From: Verrucomicrobiaceae bacterium
GTDB taxonomy: Bacteria; Verrucomicrobiota; Verrucomicrobiia; Verrucomicrobiales; Akkermansiaceae
Direction: 5' to 3'
Assembly: GCA_027483005.1 (NCBI GenBank)
Contig: JAIXVN010000478.1
Location: forward strand, 1-10,552
DNA length: 10,552 nucleotides
The notes under the pieces were generated by a model. The model searched no databases. It worked only from the letters and a program-made list of their open reading frames with translations, and was not told where the DNA came from. Position 1 is the first letter of the stretch. Each line of letters begins with the position of its first letter. This document shows, in pieces, positions 1 to 6,581 of this stretch. The translations under genes were made by a program, and so were the position numbers.

Positions 1-120
1 CCGATCGGGTGTTTCCACCACGACCGACTGTCGGTCTCTCGCGTCGCCCGCTTCGTGGCGACAGGCGCAAGCTACTCCACCCGGATCCCACGGGTCAATT
101 CATTTTGTGAGCTTTTTTGA
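1..120 (+). CDS. Possible 3' end of a plus-strand gene, partial, unidentified
   Basis: Frame 1 is open from the window edge to a TGA at 118-120 (39 codons). It reads ...RFVATGASYSTR...VNSFCELF at its end. Over the first 32 codons about 27 third positions are G or C, against roughly 60% at positions 1 and 2, which is the periodicity expected of coding DNA in a GC-rich genome. The bias vanishes in the last few, AT-rich codons. I do not recognise the protein. The same stretch also holds several short inverted repeats (8-19, 22-36, 43-62, 79-95), so an untranslated structured RNA is an alternative. The sample is small and the call is tentative. Confidence 0.3.
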   Translation, partial: PIGCFHHDRLSVSRVARFVATGASYSTRIPRVNSFCELF

Positions 121-518
121 AACCTTTCGCCAACAAGCCCGCAACGCCCTCATTACCAATAAAAAAAGACGAGGGGATTTTTTCGCGAACTCCCTCTGAC
201 AGACCGGCTTTCCTTTCATTTTTTGGAAAGAGTTTGCGCGATTGAGGGTGACCAAGGGTGGAGTTTCCCGGCGGCAACGGATTGCTACTAGATTTGCCGT
301 AGTTTCGGACCGGATCCGGGATCCGGATCCAGTTCCCTGAGTGATTGGAAGCGCAGGATTGCAACAGCCTGATCACGGATCGGGCAGGCAGAGCGCCGAT
401 CCAACCTTCAACCGGCGCATGTGAGGCGGAACTCCGCATCGACACTCGAAGCCGACAAGACGGAGCCGCAGCGCCGGAACAGCAGGGTCAGGCGGGGCAC
501 AATCGATCCGCAGGCAGT
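121..518. other. Gene-free stretch, AT-rich at left, with short repeats
   Basis: I see no convincing gene here. Open frames exist on both strands but have no recognisable protein character. The left part (about 100-240) is AT-rich, with an A7 run at 161-167 and a T6 run at 178-183. A candidate minus-strand terminator lies at 161-197. Three GGATCC palindromes are packed into 312-330. The region separates the end of the minus-strand gene at 519 from the possible plus-strand gene end at 120, so it is probably a convergent intergenic spacer. Confidence 0.5.
161..197 (-). terminator. Candidate Rho-independent terminator (minus strand)
   Basis: Read on the minus strand, GAGGG (196-192) can pair with CCCTC (175-171) across a long loop of about 16 nt. 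The stem is followed by GTC and a run of seven T (167-161). It lies about 320 nt downstream of the RNase III-like gene and could end the phoH transcript. The stem is only 5-6 bp and the loop is long, so it is weak. Confidence 0.25.
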
Positions 519-809
519 TCAGTTTCGTTTCGCCATCCGCTTGCGGAAATGAGGAACAAACTCGGCTTCCAGCCACTTGAACGCCGCCTCCAGGCCCTGC
601 TCGCGGTAGAGCTTCCCGATTGATGCCTCGACCCGGGTGGGATTGCCGAAGGCGCTGAGGAAGTCGTTGGAGGTCAGAGCAGTGAACCACTCACCATCCA
701 TGCATTTGCGCTCGTTCAGCACCCATTCGCGTGCGAAAAGGGCCAAAACGGCGTCTCCCACCCATGCGCTCTCACGCTCCAACCGGATTTCTTCGTCCTT
801 ACGGCTCAC
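519..809 (-). CDS. Short RNase III-like (Mini-III-like) protein
   Basis: A 96-residue protein starting at GTG (809-807), only 15 nt after the stop of the upstream lipoprotein gene and in the same frame. No upstream in-frame start is possible before that stop. Residues 14-27 (SAWVGDAVLALFAR) resemble the first signature of Mini-RNase III (AYIGDA...), with D19 at the metal-binding aspartate. Residues 60-76 (VEASIGKLYREQGLEAA) resemble the RNase III second motif (EALIG..Y...GLEAA), with E61 at the catalytic glutamate. The RNase III positions equivalent to E. coli E38, E41 and D114 are not acidic. Only about 42 residues separate D19 from E61, against about 72 in E. coli RNase III, and there is no double-stranded RNA-binding domain. 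The match is by eye. It could be a reduced or inactive RNase III fold, possibly working in RNA processing near PhoH. Confidence 0.6.
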   Translation of the reverse strand: MSRKDEEIRLERESAWVGDAVLALFAREWVLNERKCMDGEWFTALTSNDFLSAFGNPTRVEASIGKLYREQGLEAAFKWLEAEFVPHFRKRMAKRN

Positions 810-824
810 GGCGGGATGTTGATC

Positions 825-1403
825 TCAGGGAATCGGTCGCGCCAGCTTGTTCATGCGATCGCGTTGGATCTTTTCACGAAGGTGCTGTTCCGAATCTGCG
901 TCCCAATAGCCCGGTTGCAGCTCCATGAAGACGCTTGAGTACGGGATGGCGGTGTTGGTCCGGATCACCAGCACATCGAAACTCCGACTTGCATCCTCCA
1001 TCAGGGTCAGCAGGGCCTGATGGTCTAGCTCGGTCGCTTCAAGGGAGTGCAGCGAGTTGGCAACCTGCTTCCTGAGCTCGTCAACTCCTGGCGCGTAGTC
1101 ATTCTCGATTGAGCGGATCTCACGAGCCAGATAGATCCGTGGCCGAACGTGCTCCGTCTTTTCAATCGACCGGAGCACGAAGTCGATCGCCTCGGGAACC
1201 TCCACCGGCGCGTAAACCTGATGAACTCCTGCACGGCTGTGGGCAGGAAAAGAGGCCTCGCTCACCACGATCCAGTTGCGGTATCCCAGCTGATTGACCT
1301 GGGTGGCAACGGCCCCTTTCCAGTCACTGCCGGACGGTAGGAACGCACATCCGCTGGCAGCCACCGCGAAACCGGTCGTCAACAACCATCGGGTAATGCT
1401 CAT
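825..1403 (-). CDS. Lipoprotein with RbsD/FucU-like (sugar mutarotase-fold) domain
   Basis: A 192-residue protein. Residues 1-18 are a hydrophobic signal ending in a lipobox (AASGC) with the lipidated Cys at 19, so it should be anchored to a membrane outside the cytoplasm. From about residue 36 it matches the RbsD/FucU family by eye. LGYRNWIVVSEASFPAHS (39-56) parallels FucU MGHGDEIIFSDAHFPAHS, and SFDVLVIRTNTAIPYSS (141-157) parallels the FucU C-terminal AFAIVITGERAKYGN segment. The family catalytic His (E. coli FucU H22) is Tyr41 here and Asp30 is Glu49, while the C-terminal Tyr (Y155) is kept. FucU and RbsD are cytoplasmic decamers that interconvert sugar anomers, so an exported lipidated version lacking the His probably has another role, perhaps binding. 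It appears to have its own promoter in the 48-nt gap behind phoH. Confidence 0.65.
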   Translation of the reverse strand: MSITRWLLTTGFAVAASGCAFLPSGSDWKGAVATQVNQLGYRNWIVVSEASFPAHSRAGVHQVYAPVEVPEAIDFVLRSIEKTEHVRPRIYLAREIRSIENDYAPGVDELRKQVANSLHSLEATELDHQALLTLMEDASRSFDVLVIRTNTAIPYSSVFMELQPGYWDADSEQHLREKIQRDRMNKLARPIP

Positions 1404-1440
1404 CTGGTGTGAGTAAAGCCCGACGGTTGCTGAGTGTCAA
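1404..1440 (-). promoter_or_regulatory. Sigma70-like promoter for the lipoprotein gene, nearly leaderless
   Basis: On the minus strand a perfect -35 TTGACA (1440-1435) is followed by a 17-nt spacer and a -10 TTTACT (1417-1412, 4 of 6 consensus). Transcription would start at about 1405, only one or two bases before the ATG at 1403. The promoter sits wholly in the gap between phoH and the lipoprotein gene. It would also drive the RNase III-like gene, which follows after 15 nt. Confidence 0.5.
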
Positions 1441-1451
1441 CGTGCAGCCCG

Positions 1452-3002
1452 TCACATCAGTTGGGCGCCTGCTTCGGCCAGCTCGGAACGCTCTCCACGG
1501 CTCAGCGCGACGTGAGCGGCCAAGGCCTGTCCCTTGAGGCGGTTGCGGGTGTAAACCAGGCCGTTGCTGCGACTGTCCACGTAGGGGTTGTCGATCTGCG
1601 CCGGATCACCGACCAGAACCAGCTTCGAGCCGCGCGACATGCGGGTGACGATGGTCTTGGCCTCCTGCGGGGTGAGCTGCTGAGCCTCGTCGAGAATGAA
1701 GAAGCGGTTCGGGATCGAACGGCCGCGGATGTAGCAAAGTGCCTCGATCTCGAGGATCCCCTGGTCCATGAGGACTTCATACGGCTTCTTCGCTCCGGAA
1801 TCGGGGCCGTCCTTTTTCACCTGCTTGCGGCGGGGACCGAGAGGTGCGGATGGCCGCATCAGTAGATCGAGGGCGTCGTGGATCGGCTGCAGCCAGGGCC
1901 GCATCTTTTCATCGAGCGAACCAGGAAGATACCCGAGCTGATCTCCCATCGCGACCACCGGGCGGCTGACCGTGAGCCCATTGTAGCGCCGGTTGAACAT
2001 TTCATGAAGGCCTGCAGCGACCGCCACCAGCGTCTTGCCCGTACCGGCATGTCCGTAGCAGGTGACGAGGGAGATGTCGGGATTGAGGAGGGCGTCGATC
2101 AGGCAGCGCTGGCCGAGGTTCATCGGCTTGAGCGACTGACCGTCCGGGATCTTCAGGCATTCGGGAATCTGCAATCGCACGAAACTGCCATCCGCTGCGA
2201 GACGGGCGGGAATGGTCTGCTTTTCCCCCGAACTCAGGAGCACATACTCGTTCACGGTGACGTTCCCGCGAACGTCCTCGTCCACTCCGATGATGCCGGA
2301 ACTGGCGAAACGCTGGAGCTCCATCGGCGCGATCTCGATACGACGGGTCTCGTAGTTCGAAACCTCACGCACATCGACCTTGTCGTTGAGATAGTCCTGG
2401 CACTCGATGCCCACCGCACGGGCCTTGAGCTGCATGTTGATGTCCTTGGTCACCAGCACAACCGGAGCCGAGTTGTGCTGCATCAGCAGCAGGCAGGCGG
2501 CGAGGATCCGGTGATCGACTCGCTCGCGGTCAGGGAAAATGCGGTAAAAGCGGTTGAGTTCTTCGGAATTCTTCGTGCAGCTCGATGGGTCATAGATCAC
2601 GAGGCGCAAGGTCCCGCCGCCTTCGGTGGCGACACCCTGGGTCACCTTCTCGGTGCAGGAGAAAAGATCCGTCAGCCGCCGATGGACCCGGCGGGCATTG
2701 GCACCGCGCTCGGTCTGCTCGGACTTGAAGCGATCCAGTTCCGAGAGAACGTCAACGAGCACGCAGAGGTGGTTCTCCTTGAAACGCTCGATGCAGGCCG
2801 GGTCATGGAGGAACACGTTCGTGTCGAGAACGTAGTTCTTGACGATCTGGGACGGGGCTTTCAGGCCGAAATCCGAGGGTTTCGCCTTGGAACCTGCGGA
2901 CTTCCTCCCGGACAGGCCCTCCGCACGGTTGTTGTCCTGGAAGAGGCGTGCCTGAGACTCGTCGGTACGATTGATCATTTGGGGGTTGGTGTGATGGGAC
3001 AC
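1452..3002 (-). CDS. phoH: PhoH family protein: PIN nuclease-like domain plus PhoH ATPase
   Basis: 516 residues counted from GTG at 3002; an ATG at 2978 (residue 9) is an equally possible start, and neither has a Shine-Dalgarno sequence. Residues 1-55 are polar and probably disordered. Residues 57-205 form a PIN domain with the acidic set D60 (VLDTNVFLHD), E88/D90, D163 and D187. The PhoH ATPase domain follows. Its Walker A is GHAGTGKT (317-324), its Walker B is FFILDEAQ (434-441), and its sensor-like region is LVLVGDPAQIDNP (461-473). This is the two-domain PhoH2/YlaK type, linked in other bacteria to RNA unwinding and cleavage. It should be cytoplasmic. A 137-nt gap separates it from menE, with a weak candidate promoter. 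The RNase III-like protein downstream fits a role in RNA metabolism. Confidence 0.93.
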   Translation of the reverse strand: MSHHTNPQMINRTDESQARLFQDNNRAEGLSGRKSAGSKAKPSDFGLKAPSQIVKNYVLDTNVFLHDPACIERFKENHLCVLVDVLSELDRFKSEQTERGANARRVHRRLTDLFSCTEKVTQGVATEGGGTLRLVIYDPSSCTKNSEELNRFYRIFPDRERVDHRILAACLLLMQHNSAPVVLVTKDINMQLKARAVGIECQDYLNDKVDVREVSNYETRRIEIAPMELQRFASSGIIGVDEDVRGNVTVNEYVLLSSGEKQTIPARLAADGSFVRLQIPECLKIPDGQSLKPMNLGQRCLIDALLNPDISLVTCYGHAGTGKTLVAVAAGLHEMFNRRYNGLTVSRPVVAMGDQLGYLPGSLDEKMRPWLQPIHDALDLLMRPSAPLGPRRKQVKKDGPDSGAKKPYEVLMDQGILEIEALCYIRGRSIPNRFFILDEAQQLTPQEAKTIVTRMSRGSKLVLVGDPAQIDNPYVDSRSNGLVYTRNRLKGQALAAHVALSRGERSELAEAGAQLM

Positions 3003-3100
3003 ATGGCGGGTAACGTCGGGAGGTGTCCCGGCCCGCCGCCGGTCACCAACAAGTCGCCTGAATGCGACCTCGTGAGTGCCTTTTTACTCAAGATACCTGA

Positions 3101-3128
3101 AGTATCGCCAGACGGCGGGGGATGACAA
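3101..3128 (-). promoter_or_regulatory. Weak candidate promoter for phoH
   Basis: On the minus strand, TTGTCA (3128-3123, 5 of 6 to the -35 consensus), a 16-nt spacer and GATACT (3106-3101, 4 of 6) lie upstream of phoH. The -10 overlaps the inverted repeat GATAC-CTGAA-GTATC (3092-3106), which could be an operator. The implied leader is about 90 nt. Such matches arise by chance, so the call is weak. Confidence 0.22.
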
Positions 3129-3139
3129 CCCCGAAATGA

Positions 3140-4261
3140 TCAGAGGCGCGAAAAAGAAATCAGATCCAACCTCTTGATCTTGCCTAATTCACTGCGGGGA
3201 ATGGCATCCACGATCACTGGTTCGGCAAGCCTTCGGAAACCAGGAGTGATCCGCGCGTAAGACTCCAGAGTCCGCGCGATCAATTCCTTACTCACGGCCT
3301 GTTCAAACACCGGAATCAGCCGATGCCCGGCACGCTCATCAGGTATCGCGACCACCGCGAAGGTTCCAGCTTTCAACTCCTCGCAGGAAAGTCCGATCAG
3401 CTCGCGTTCGATGGCTTCCGGATCCACGAGTTCACCGAGCACCTTGACCACCGAATCCATGCGGCCAAGCGGAGTCAACTGCCTGCCCTCGACAAGAACC
3501 CGATCGCCCGTCGCATGCCAGTCACCAGCTCTCGGATGCCAGGCACGACCACCCTCATGTTTCGTCACGGTTCCGGAAAACAGCGCAGGGCCCGCCACCC
3601 GCAAGCGCCCCTCTCCATCATTCGCAACCTCCCAGATGTCCAGCAGCGGCAGCGGCGCGGGGTGATACGGCGATCCTAGTAGATAAGGGGACTGCGTGGC
3701 GATCTGCGACCCGGTTTCAGTCATGCCGTAGCTGGCCAGCACCGGCCAGCCGAGTCCGCGCGCGGCAGATCCCGTGGATTCCTCCAGACGTCCGCCTCCG
3801 ACGACGACCACCCGCAGCGAACGGGGTGCCTTCAGGTCCGCCTGAACCAGATCGAAAACCTGCGTGGGAACCAATGAGACATGGGTCACCCCTAACGCCG
3901 CGCACCATTCCGAGAAACGTGCGGCATCCCATTTCCCGGTGTATTCCACGAGTCGACAGGCCGCCTCATAGGATCTCGCGACCACCCCGAATCCTCCGAC
4001 GTGGTGCAGCGGCAGGGTCAGCCCCCAGCAGGCCGTTTCCTCGACGAGCAGATGCCGGTTCACGGCGGCGGCGGAAAGCTGAAGGGCGGACTTTGAAAGC
4101 GCGATCCACTTCGGCGTTCCCGAACTACCGGAAGTTTGAAACAACACGTGCCCTTCCAACTCCACGATGCTCCTCACCCACGCAGTCATCTCCGAATCCC
4201 CGACTGCGAGCGGTTCAGGATTCGTCCAGAAGGCGGGGTCGATCAAACGAGTCGCGTCCAT
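3140..4261 (-). CDS. menE: MenE, o-succinylbenzoate-CoA ligase
   Basis: A 373-residue AMP-forming ligase of the ANL superfamily that activates o-succinylbenzoate with ATP and CoA for menaquinone synthesis. Visible motifs: P-loop TSGSSGTPK (43-51), YGMTET (178-183), TGD (251-253), hinge region GRMDSVVKVLGE (266-277), and the C-terminal PRSELGKIKR (355-364) carrying the catalytic lysine K361. All core motifs are intact. It is about 80-110 residues shorter than E. coli or Bacillus MenE, and the loss is at the N-terminus, since the P-loop appears by residue 43. Its ATG lies inside menC (19-nt overlap), which indicates translational coupling. It is the last gene of the men cluster. Identification rests on the ligase motifs plus position beside menC. 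Confidence 0.93.
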   Translation of the reverse strand: MDATRLIDPAFWTNPEPLAVGDSEMTAWVRSIVELEGHVLFQTSGSSGTPKWIALSKSALQLSAAAVNRHLLVEETACWGLTLPLHHVGGFGVVARSYEAACRLVEYTGKWDAARFSEWCAALGVTHVSLVPTQVFDLVQADLKAPRSLRVVVVGGGRLEESTGSAARGLGWPVLASYGMTETGSQIATQSPYLLGSPYHPAPLPLLDIWEVANDGEGRLRVAGPALFSGTVTKHEGGRAWHPRAGDWHATGDRVLVEGRQLTPLGRMDSVVKVLGELVDPEAIERELIGLSCEELKAGTFAVVAIPDERAGHRLIPVFEQAVSKELIARTLESYARITPGFRRLAEPVIVDAIPRSELGKIKRLDLISFSRL

Positions 4262-5223
4262 ACAAGGGCATCCAGCAGATCATCAAATCCAAGCCCCTTC
4301 CCTCCCGGTGGTTGGAAGGTCGGCGACCAGGGACCTAGATACTCCGAAAACGCGTTCGCTTCGAACAAATGATGCGTCTGGAGCCCGCAAACGGGAACAA
4401 GCCCCCGGAACGTGAGCCCCAGCCTCGCAGCCTCCCAGGCCGCGAAACACTGTCCGAGCGGATGGTCCATGTAACTGGTCACCACCAGCGGCCGACCGCG
4501 TTTCGCCGCCGCTTCAGCGAGGAGCCAGGGTTCGTCGATGGCGGGCTTCAGGACCAGCACTTGGGCGGCATCGCAATTCGGGGCCGCTTCGCGATCGACC
4601 GCCAGACGGACTCCGGTGGCCTTCTTCAGATTCGTCCAGGTGGTCTCGGAATACGGGCAGGGATCCTCGATGAAATCGATCCGCCGCCGGGTGTCGTCCG
4701 GCAGGGCTTTGAGAAAGTCCGCCATTTCGACTGCCTCGCCGGTTTCATTGAAATCGATCCGCCACATCAGTTTCGGAAACGCCGCCACCTGCTCGTTGAG
4801 AAACGTTCCAAGCGAATCCAGATCGCGGTTTCCCTTGAGCTTGATGGTGGTGAACCCCGCCTCGACCGCAGCGGCCACGGTCGCCGCCTCTTTCGAAACC
4901 AAGGTCGCGTGACTCGTCGGGATCTCCATGTCCTCGAAAAGCCAGTCATCGTTTTCACGGGAAATCCCGTCCATTTCCGCGCAGCGCACCGCACGTCGGA
5001 CGATCGATCGACGTCGCTCACCCGCAAGATCCTCCAGGCATTTCTGAAGCGTTGGGTCGCCCAGTTCCGGCCACGGATGCAGGCAGCCGAAGCCCGATCC
5101 GATCCGGATCAGCACGCCATTGAACTCCCTGCGCGAAGAGGCCGCGTTGAGCTTTGTGTGGCTCTTGAGCTGGTAGTGGGAAATCCACACCGGCGGGCGG
5201 GAACTGTTGGAGATAACGTCCAT
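4243..5223 (-). CDS. menC: MenC, o-succinylbenzoate synthase
   Basis: A 326-residue enolase-superfamily enzyme that dehydrates SHCHC to o-succinylbenzoate. The barrel residues are all present: K128-x-K130 (IKLKG), metal ligands D157 (RIDFNE), E186 (FIEDP) and D210 (AVDRE), and K226 (LVLKPA). This is the KxK/D/E/D/K set of OSB synthases. Sequence outside the active site is divergent, as is usual for this family, so men context supports the assignment. The ATG at 5223 follows the menA stop by 9 nt, and its 3' end overlaps menE by 19 nt. The bases before the ATG (CGATTTTCC) contain no Shine-Dalgarno sequence, so coupling to menA translation is likely. Confidence 0.93.
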   Translation of the reverse strand: MDVISNSSRPPVWISHYQLKSHTKLNAASSRREFNGVLIRIGSGFGCLHPWPELGDPTLQKCLEDLAGERRRSIVRRAVRCAEMDGISRENDDWLFEDMEIPTSHATLVSKEAATVAAAVEAGFTTIKLKGNRDLDSLGTFLNEQVAAFPKLMWRIDFNETGEAVEMADFLKALPDDTRRRIDFIEDPCPYSETTWTNLKKATGVRLAVDREAAPNCDAAQVLVLKPAIDEPWLLAEAAAKRGRPLVVTSYMDHPLGQCFAAWEAARLGLTFRGLVPVCGLQTHHLFEANAFSEYLGPWSPTFQPPGGKGLGFDDLLDALVWTRLV

Positions 5224-5232
5224 GGAAAATCG

Positions 5233-6117
5233 TCAGTGAATCAGCACGGCCACCGCATGGAACGCCGCCGCGAAGAGGATGAGCTGCAAGCCGGCGAGAG
5301 CCAGCAACCGGTTGTAGCCGGGGCCCGGAGCTGTGGTGATGATTCCCCACAGGATCCGCAGGCCGAGCCCGAAGACCGGCGCGCTGGCCATCATCCACTC
5401 CGGGTGTTTGAAAAAGATCCAGCCGAGTCCCGCCAGCGCGGCCACCTTGGTTTCCAGCCAGATGATCGAAATCGCGAACTTCGGTCCGAGTCTAACAGCC
5501 AATGTGCGCTTTCCAGTCGTGGCATCCTCTTCCCGATCGCGAAGGTTGTTGATCGAGATCAGCACCGCCGAAAGCAGGCCGATCTGCCCGCCTAACAGCA
5601 GGGCCTCCTGTCGCCACTCGCCGGTCTGCACGAACACCGTGCCGGTCACCGCGACGAAGCCGAAGAACAGGATCACGAACAGCTCACCGAGCCCGCGATA
5701 CGCCAGCGGCCAGGGTCCGCCGGTGTAGCCGTAGGCGAGGAACAACGACGGCACGCCGATCGCCAGCATCGGCCAACCTCTTTGCAGATAGAGCGGCACA
5801 CCACAGGCGAACGCCAGCACGAGGAAGACCACCGCCCAAAGCATCACGGTCTTCCGGGAAAGCAGGCCGCTCGCCGTCACCCGCACCGGGCCGAGCCGCT
5901 TGGCCGTGTCCGCACCCTTCGCGGCATCGATGGCATCGTTGAAAAAGTTCGTCGCGATCTGGATGCACACCGCCCCGGCCAGGGTGAAGAAGGCCAGCCA
6001 ACCGTCCCACGATCCGGTCAATTTCCACGACAGCACGCAGCCCGCCCACACTGGCACCACGGCGGCCGGCAGGGTCTTCGGCCTGGAGGCCAGGAGGATG
6101 GGCTTGATCAGACTCAT
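5233..6117 (-). CDS. menA: MenA, 1,4-dihydroxy-2-naphthoate polyprenyltransferase
   Basis: A 294-residue integral membrane prenyltransferase of the UbiA family that attaches the polyprenyl tail to DHNA to give demethylmenaquinone. The first aspartate-rich motif is NFFNDAIDAAKGAD (57-70) and the second is NNLRDREEDATTGKRT (190-205); both bind Mg-diphosphate. The loop YTGGPWPLAYRGLGEL (131-146) is typical of MenA. Hydrophobic segments recur along the whole length, consistent with eight or nine helices. The start SRPKTLPAA (11-19) is the usual MenA N-terminus, which fixes the ATG at 6117. That ATG overlaps the stop codon of the hicA-like gene (ATGA), so menA appears translationally coupled to a toxin-like gene. 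menC follows after 9 nt. Confidence 0.95.
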   Translation of the reverse strand: MSLIKPILLASRPKTLPAAVVPVWAGCVLSWKLTGSWDGWLAFFTLAGAVCIQIATNFFNDAIDAAKGADTAKRLGPVRVTASGLLSRKTVMLWAVVFLVLAFACGVPLYLQRGWPMLAIGVPSLFLAYGYTGGPWPLAYRGLGELFVILFFGFVAVTGTVFVQTGEWRQEALLLGGQIGLLSAVLISINNLRDREEDATTGKRTLAVRLGPKFAISIIWLETKVAALAGLGWIFFKHPEWMMASAPVFGLGLRILWGIITTAPGPGYNRLLALAGLQLILFAAAFHAVAVLIH

Positions 6118-6335
6118 TTTCCCAGGAACTCCTCAGATGTGGTTCCGATGTCCTTCATGATCTGCCTCAACAGCAATGGAGACAAATCTCGGCCCTTATG
6201 AACCGGCACGGTGGTTGCGCGACCATCCTGATGTCGATACTGCACGTGAGAGCCGCGCTGCCTTACCGGGGCGAAACCCAGCTTTTCCAGCAAGCGACAC
6301 ACCTCAGCGGGCTTCAAAACAGGAAGACTTCCCAT
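6114..6335 (-). CDS. hicA: HicA-like toxin (YcfA family mRNA interferase)
   Basis: A 73-residue protein from ATG at 6335; longer in-frame starts would run back into the hicB-like gene and are unlikely. It has the HicA pattern: an N-terminal helix (KPAEVCRLLEKLGF, 8-21), then RQRGSHVQYRH (25-35) with the catalytic H30 in GSH, then TVPVHKGRDLSPLLLRQIMKDIG (42-64). HicA proteins are dsRNA-binding-fold ribonucleases that cut mRNA and are blocked by HicB. The key His is intact, so it may be active. It follows the hicB-like stop by 1 nt, and its own TGA overlaps the menA ATG. Its place inside the menaquinone operon is unusual. Toxicity is inferred from the family, not shown. Confidence 0.88.
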   Translation of the reverse strand: MGSLPVLKPAEVCRLLEKLGFAPVRQRGSHVQYRHQDGRATTVPVHKGRDLSPLLLRQIMKDIGTTSEEFLGK

Positions 6336-6336
6336 T

Positions 6337-6546
6337 TTAAGCCACACGGATGAGTTGGGTGCCAACGAACTCCGCGTCCATGTGCGGGTCCCCATCTTCC
6401 AACAACATGCCTATCACTTCAGAGAGGTTCTCCTGAAGCTCCTCGAACGTTTCCGCCTGGCTATGCGCTCCAGGAAACCCAGGCACATGGCCAACCAAAA
6501 GACCGGTGGAGGAATCGCGTTCGACTACGGCGGTGAACGTTCTCAT
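6337..6546 (-). CDS. hicB: HicB-like antitoxin (UPF0150 domain)
   Basis: A 69-residue protein from ATG at 6546; an in-frame ATG at 6561 would add five residues (MHLRQ). The sequence FTAVVERDSSTGLLVGHVPG (4-23), followed by AHSQAETFEELQENLSEVIGMLLEDG (27-52), is the HicB partial RNase H-like fold. It ends soon after that fold, so it lacks the C-terminal HTH or ribbon-helix-helix DNA-binding domain of longer HicB antitoxins. It may therefore neutralise the toxin without repressing a promoter. Order is antitoxin first, then the toxin 1 nt later. The gap to the menB stop is 35 nt (20 with the longer start), with no clear promoter. Expression probably depends on the men transcript. Confidence 0.85.
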   Translation of the reverse strand: MRTFTAVVERDSSTGLLVGHVPGFPGAHSQAETFEELQENLSEVIGMLLEDGDPHMDAEFVGTQLIRVA

Positions 6547-6581
6547 TTGTCGCAAATGCATCGCACGGTTGGATAGCGGGG

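Noticed and set aside
1..19. 5S rRNA-like string GGTGGAAACACCCGATC on the minus strand
   Set aside because: It resembles part of 5S rRNA, but the expected following and preceding bases are wrong (GATCGG rather than GATCCCAT), and no helix I is visible.
57..82. Resemblance to the 3' end of RNase P RNA or tmRNA (...GCTACTCCACC)
   Set aside because: The conserved RNase P segment (ACAGAACCCGGCTTA) and the tmRNA T-arm (GTTCGA) are both missing.
2978..3004. A nine-codon ORF (MCPITPTPK) whose stop overlaps the internal phoH ATG
   Set aside because: It could be a leader peptide, but it has no ribosome-binding site, and such short overlaps arise easily by chance.
1878..3125. A 415-codon open frame on the plus strand opposite phoH
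   Set aside because: It is antisense to a clear PIN-PhoH gene and has no recognisable domain. High GC at third positions removes stops from the opposite frame, so it is a shadow.
4369..5595. A 408-codon open frame on the plus strand opposite menC and menA
   Set aside because: It spans two well-identified minus-strand genes, is rich in Arg/His/Asp as antisense shadows usually are, and shows no motif.
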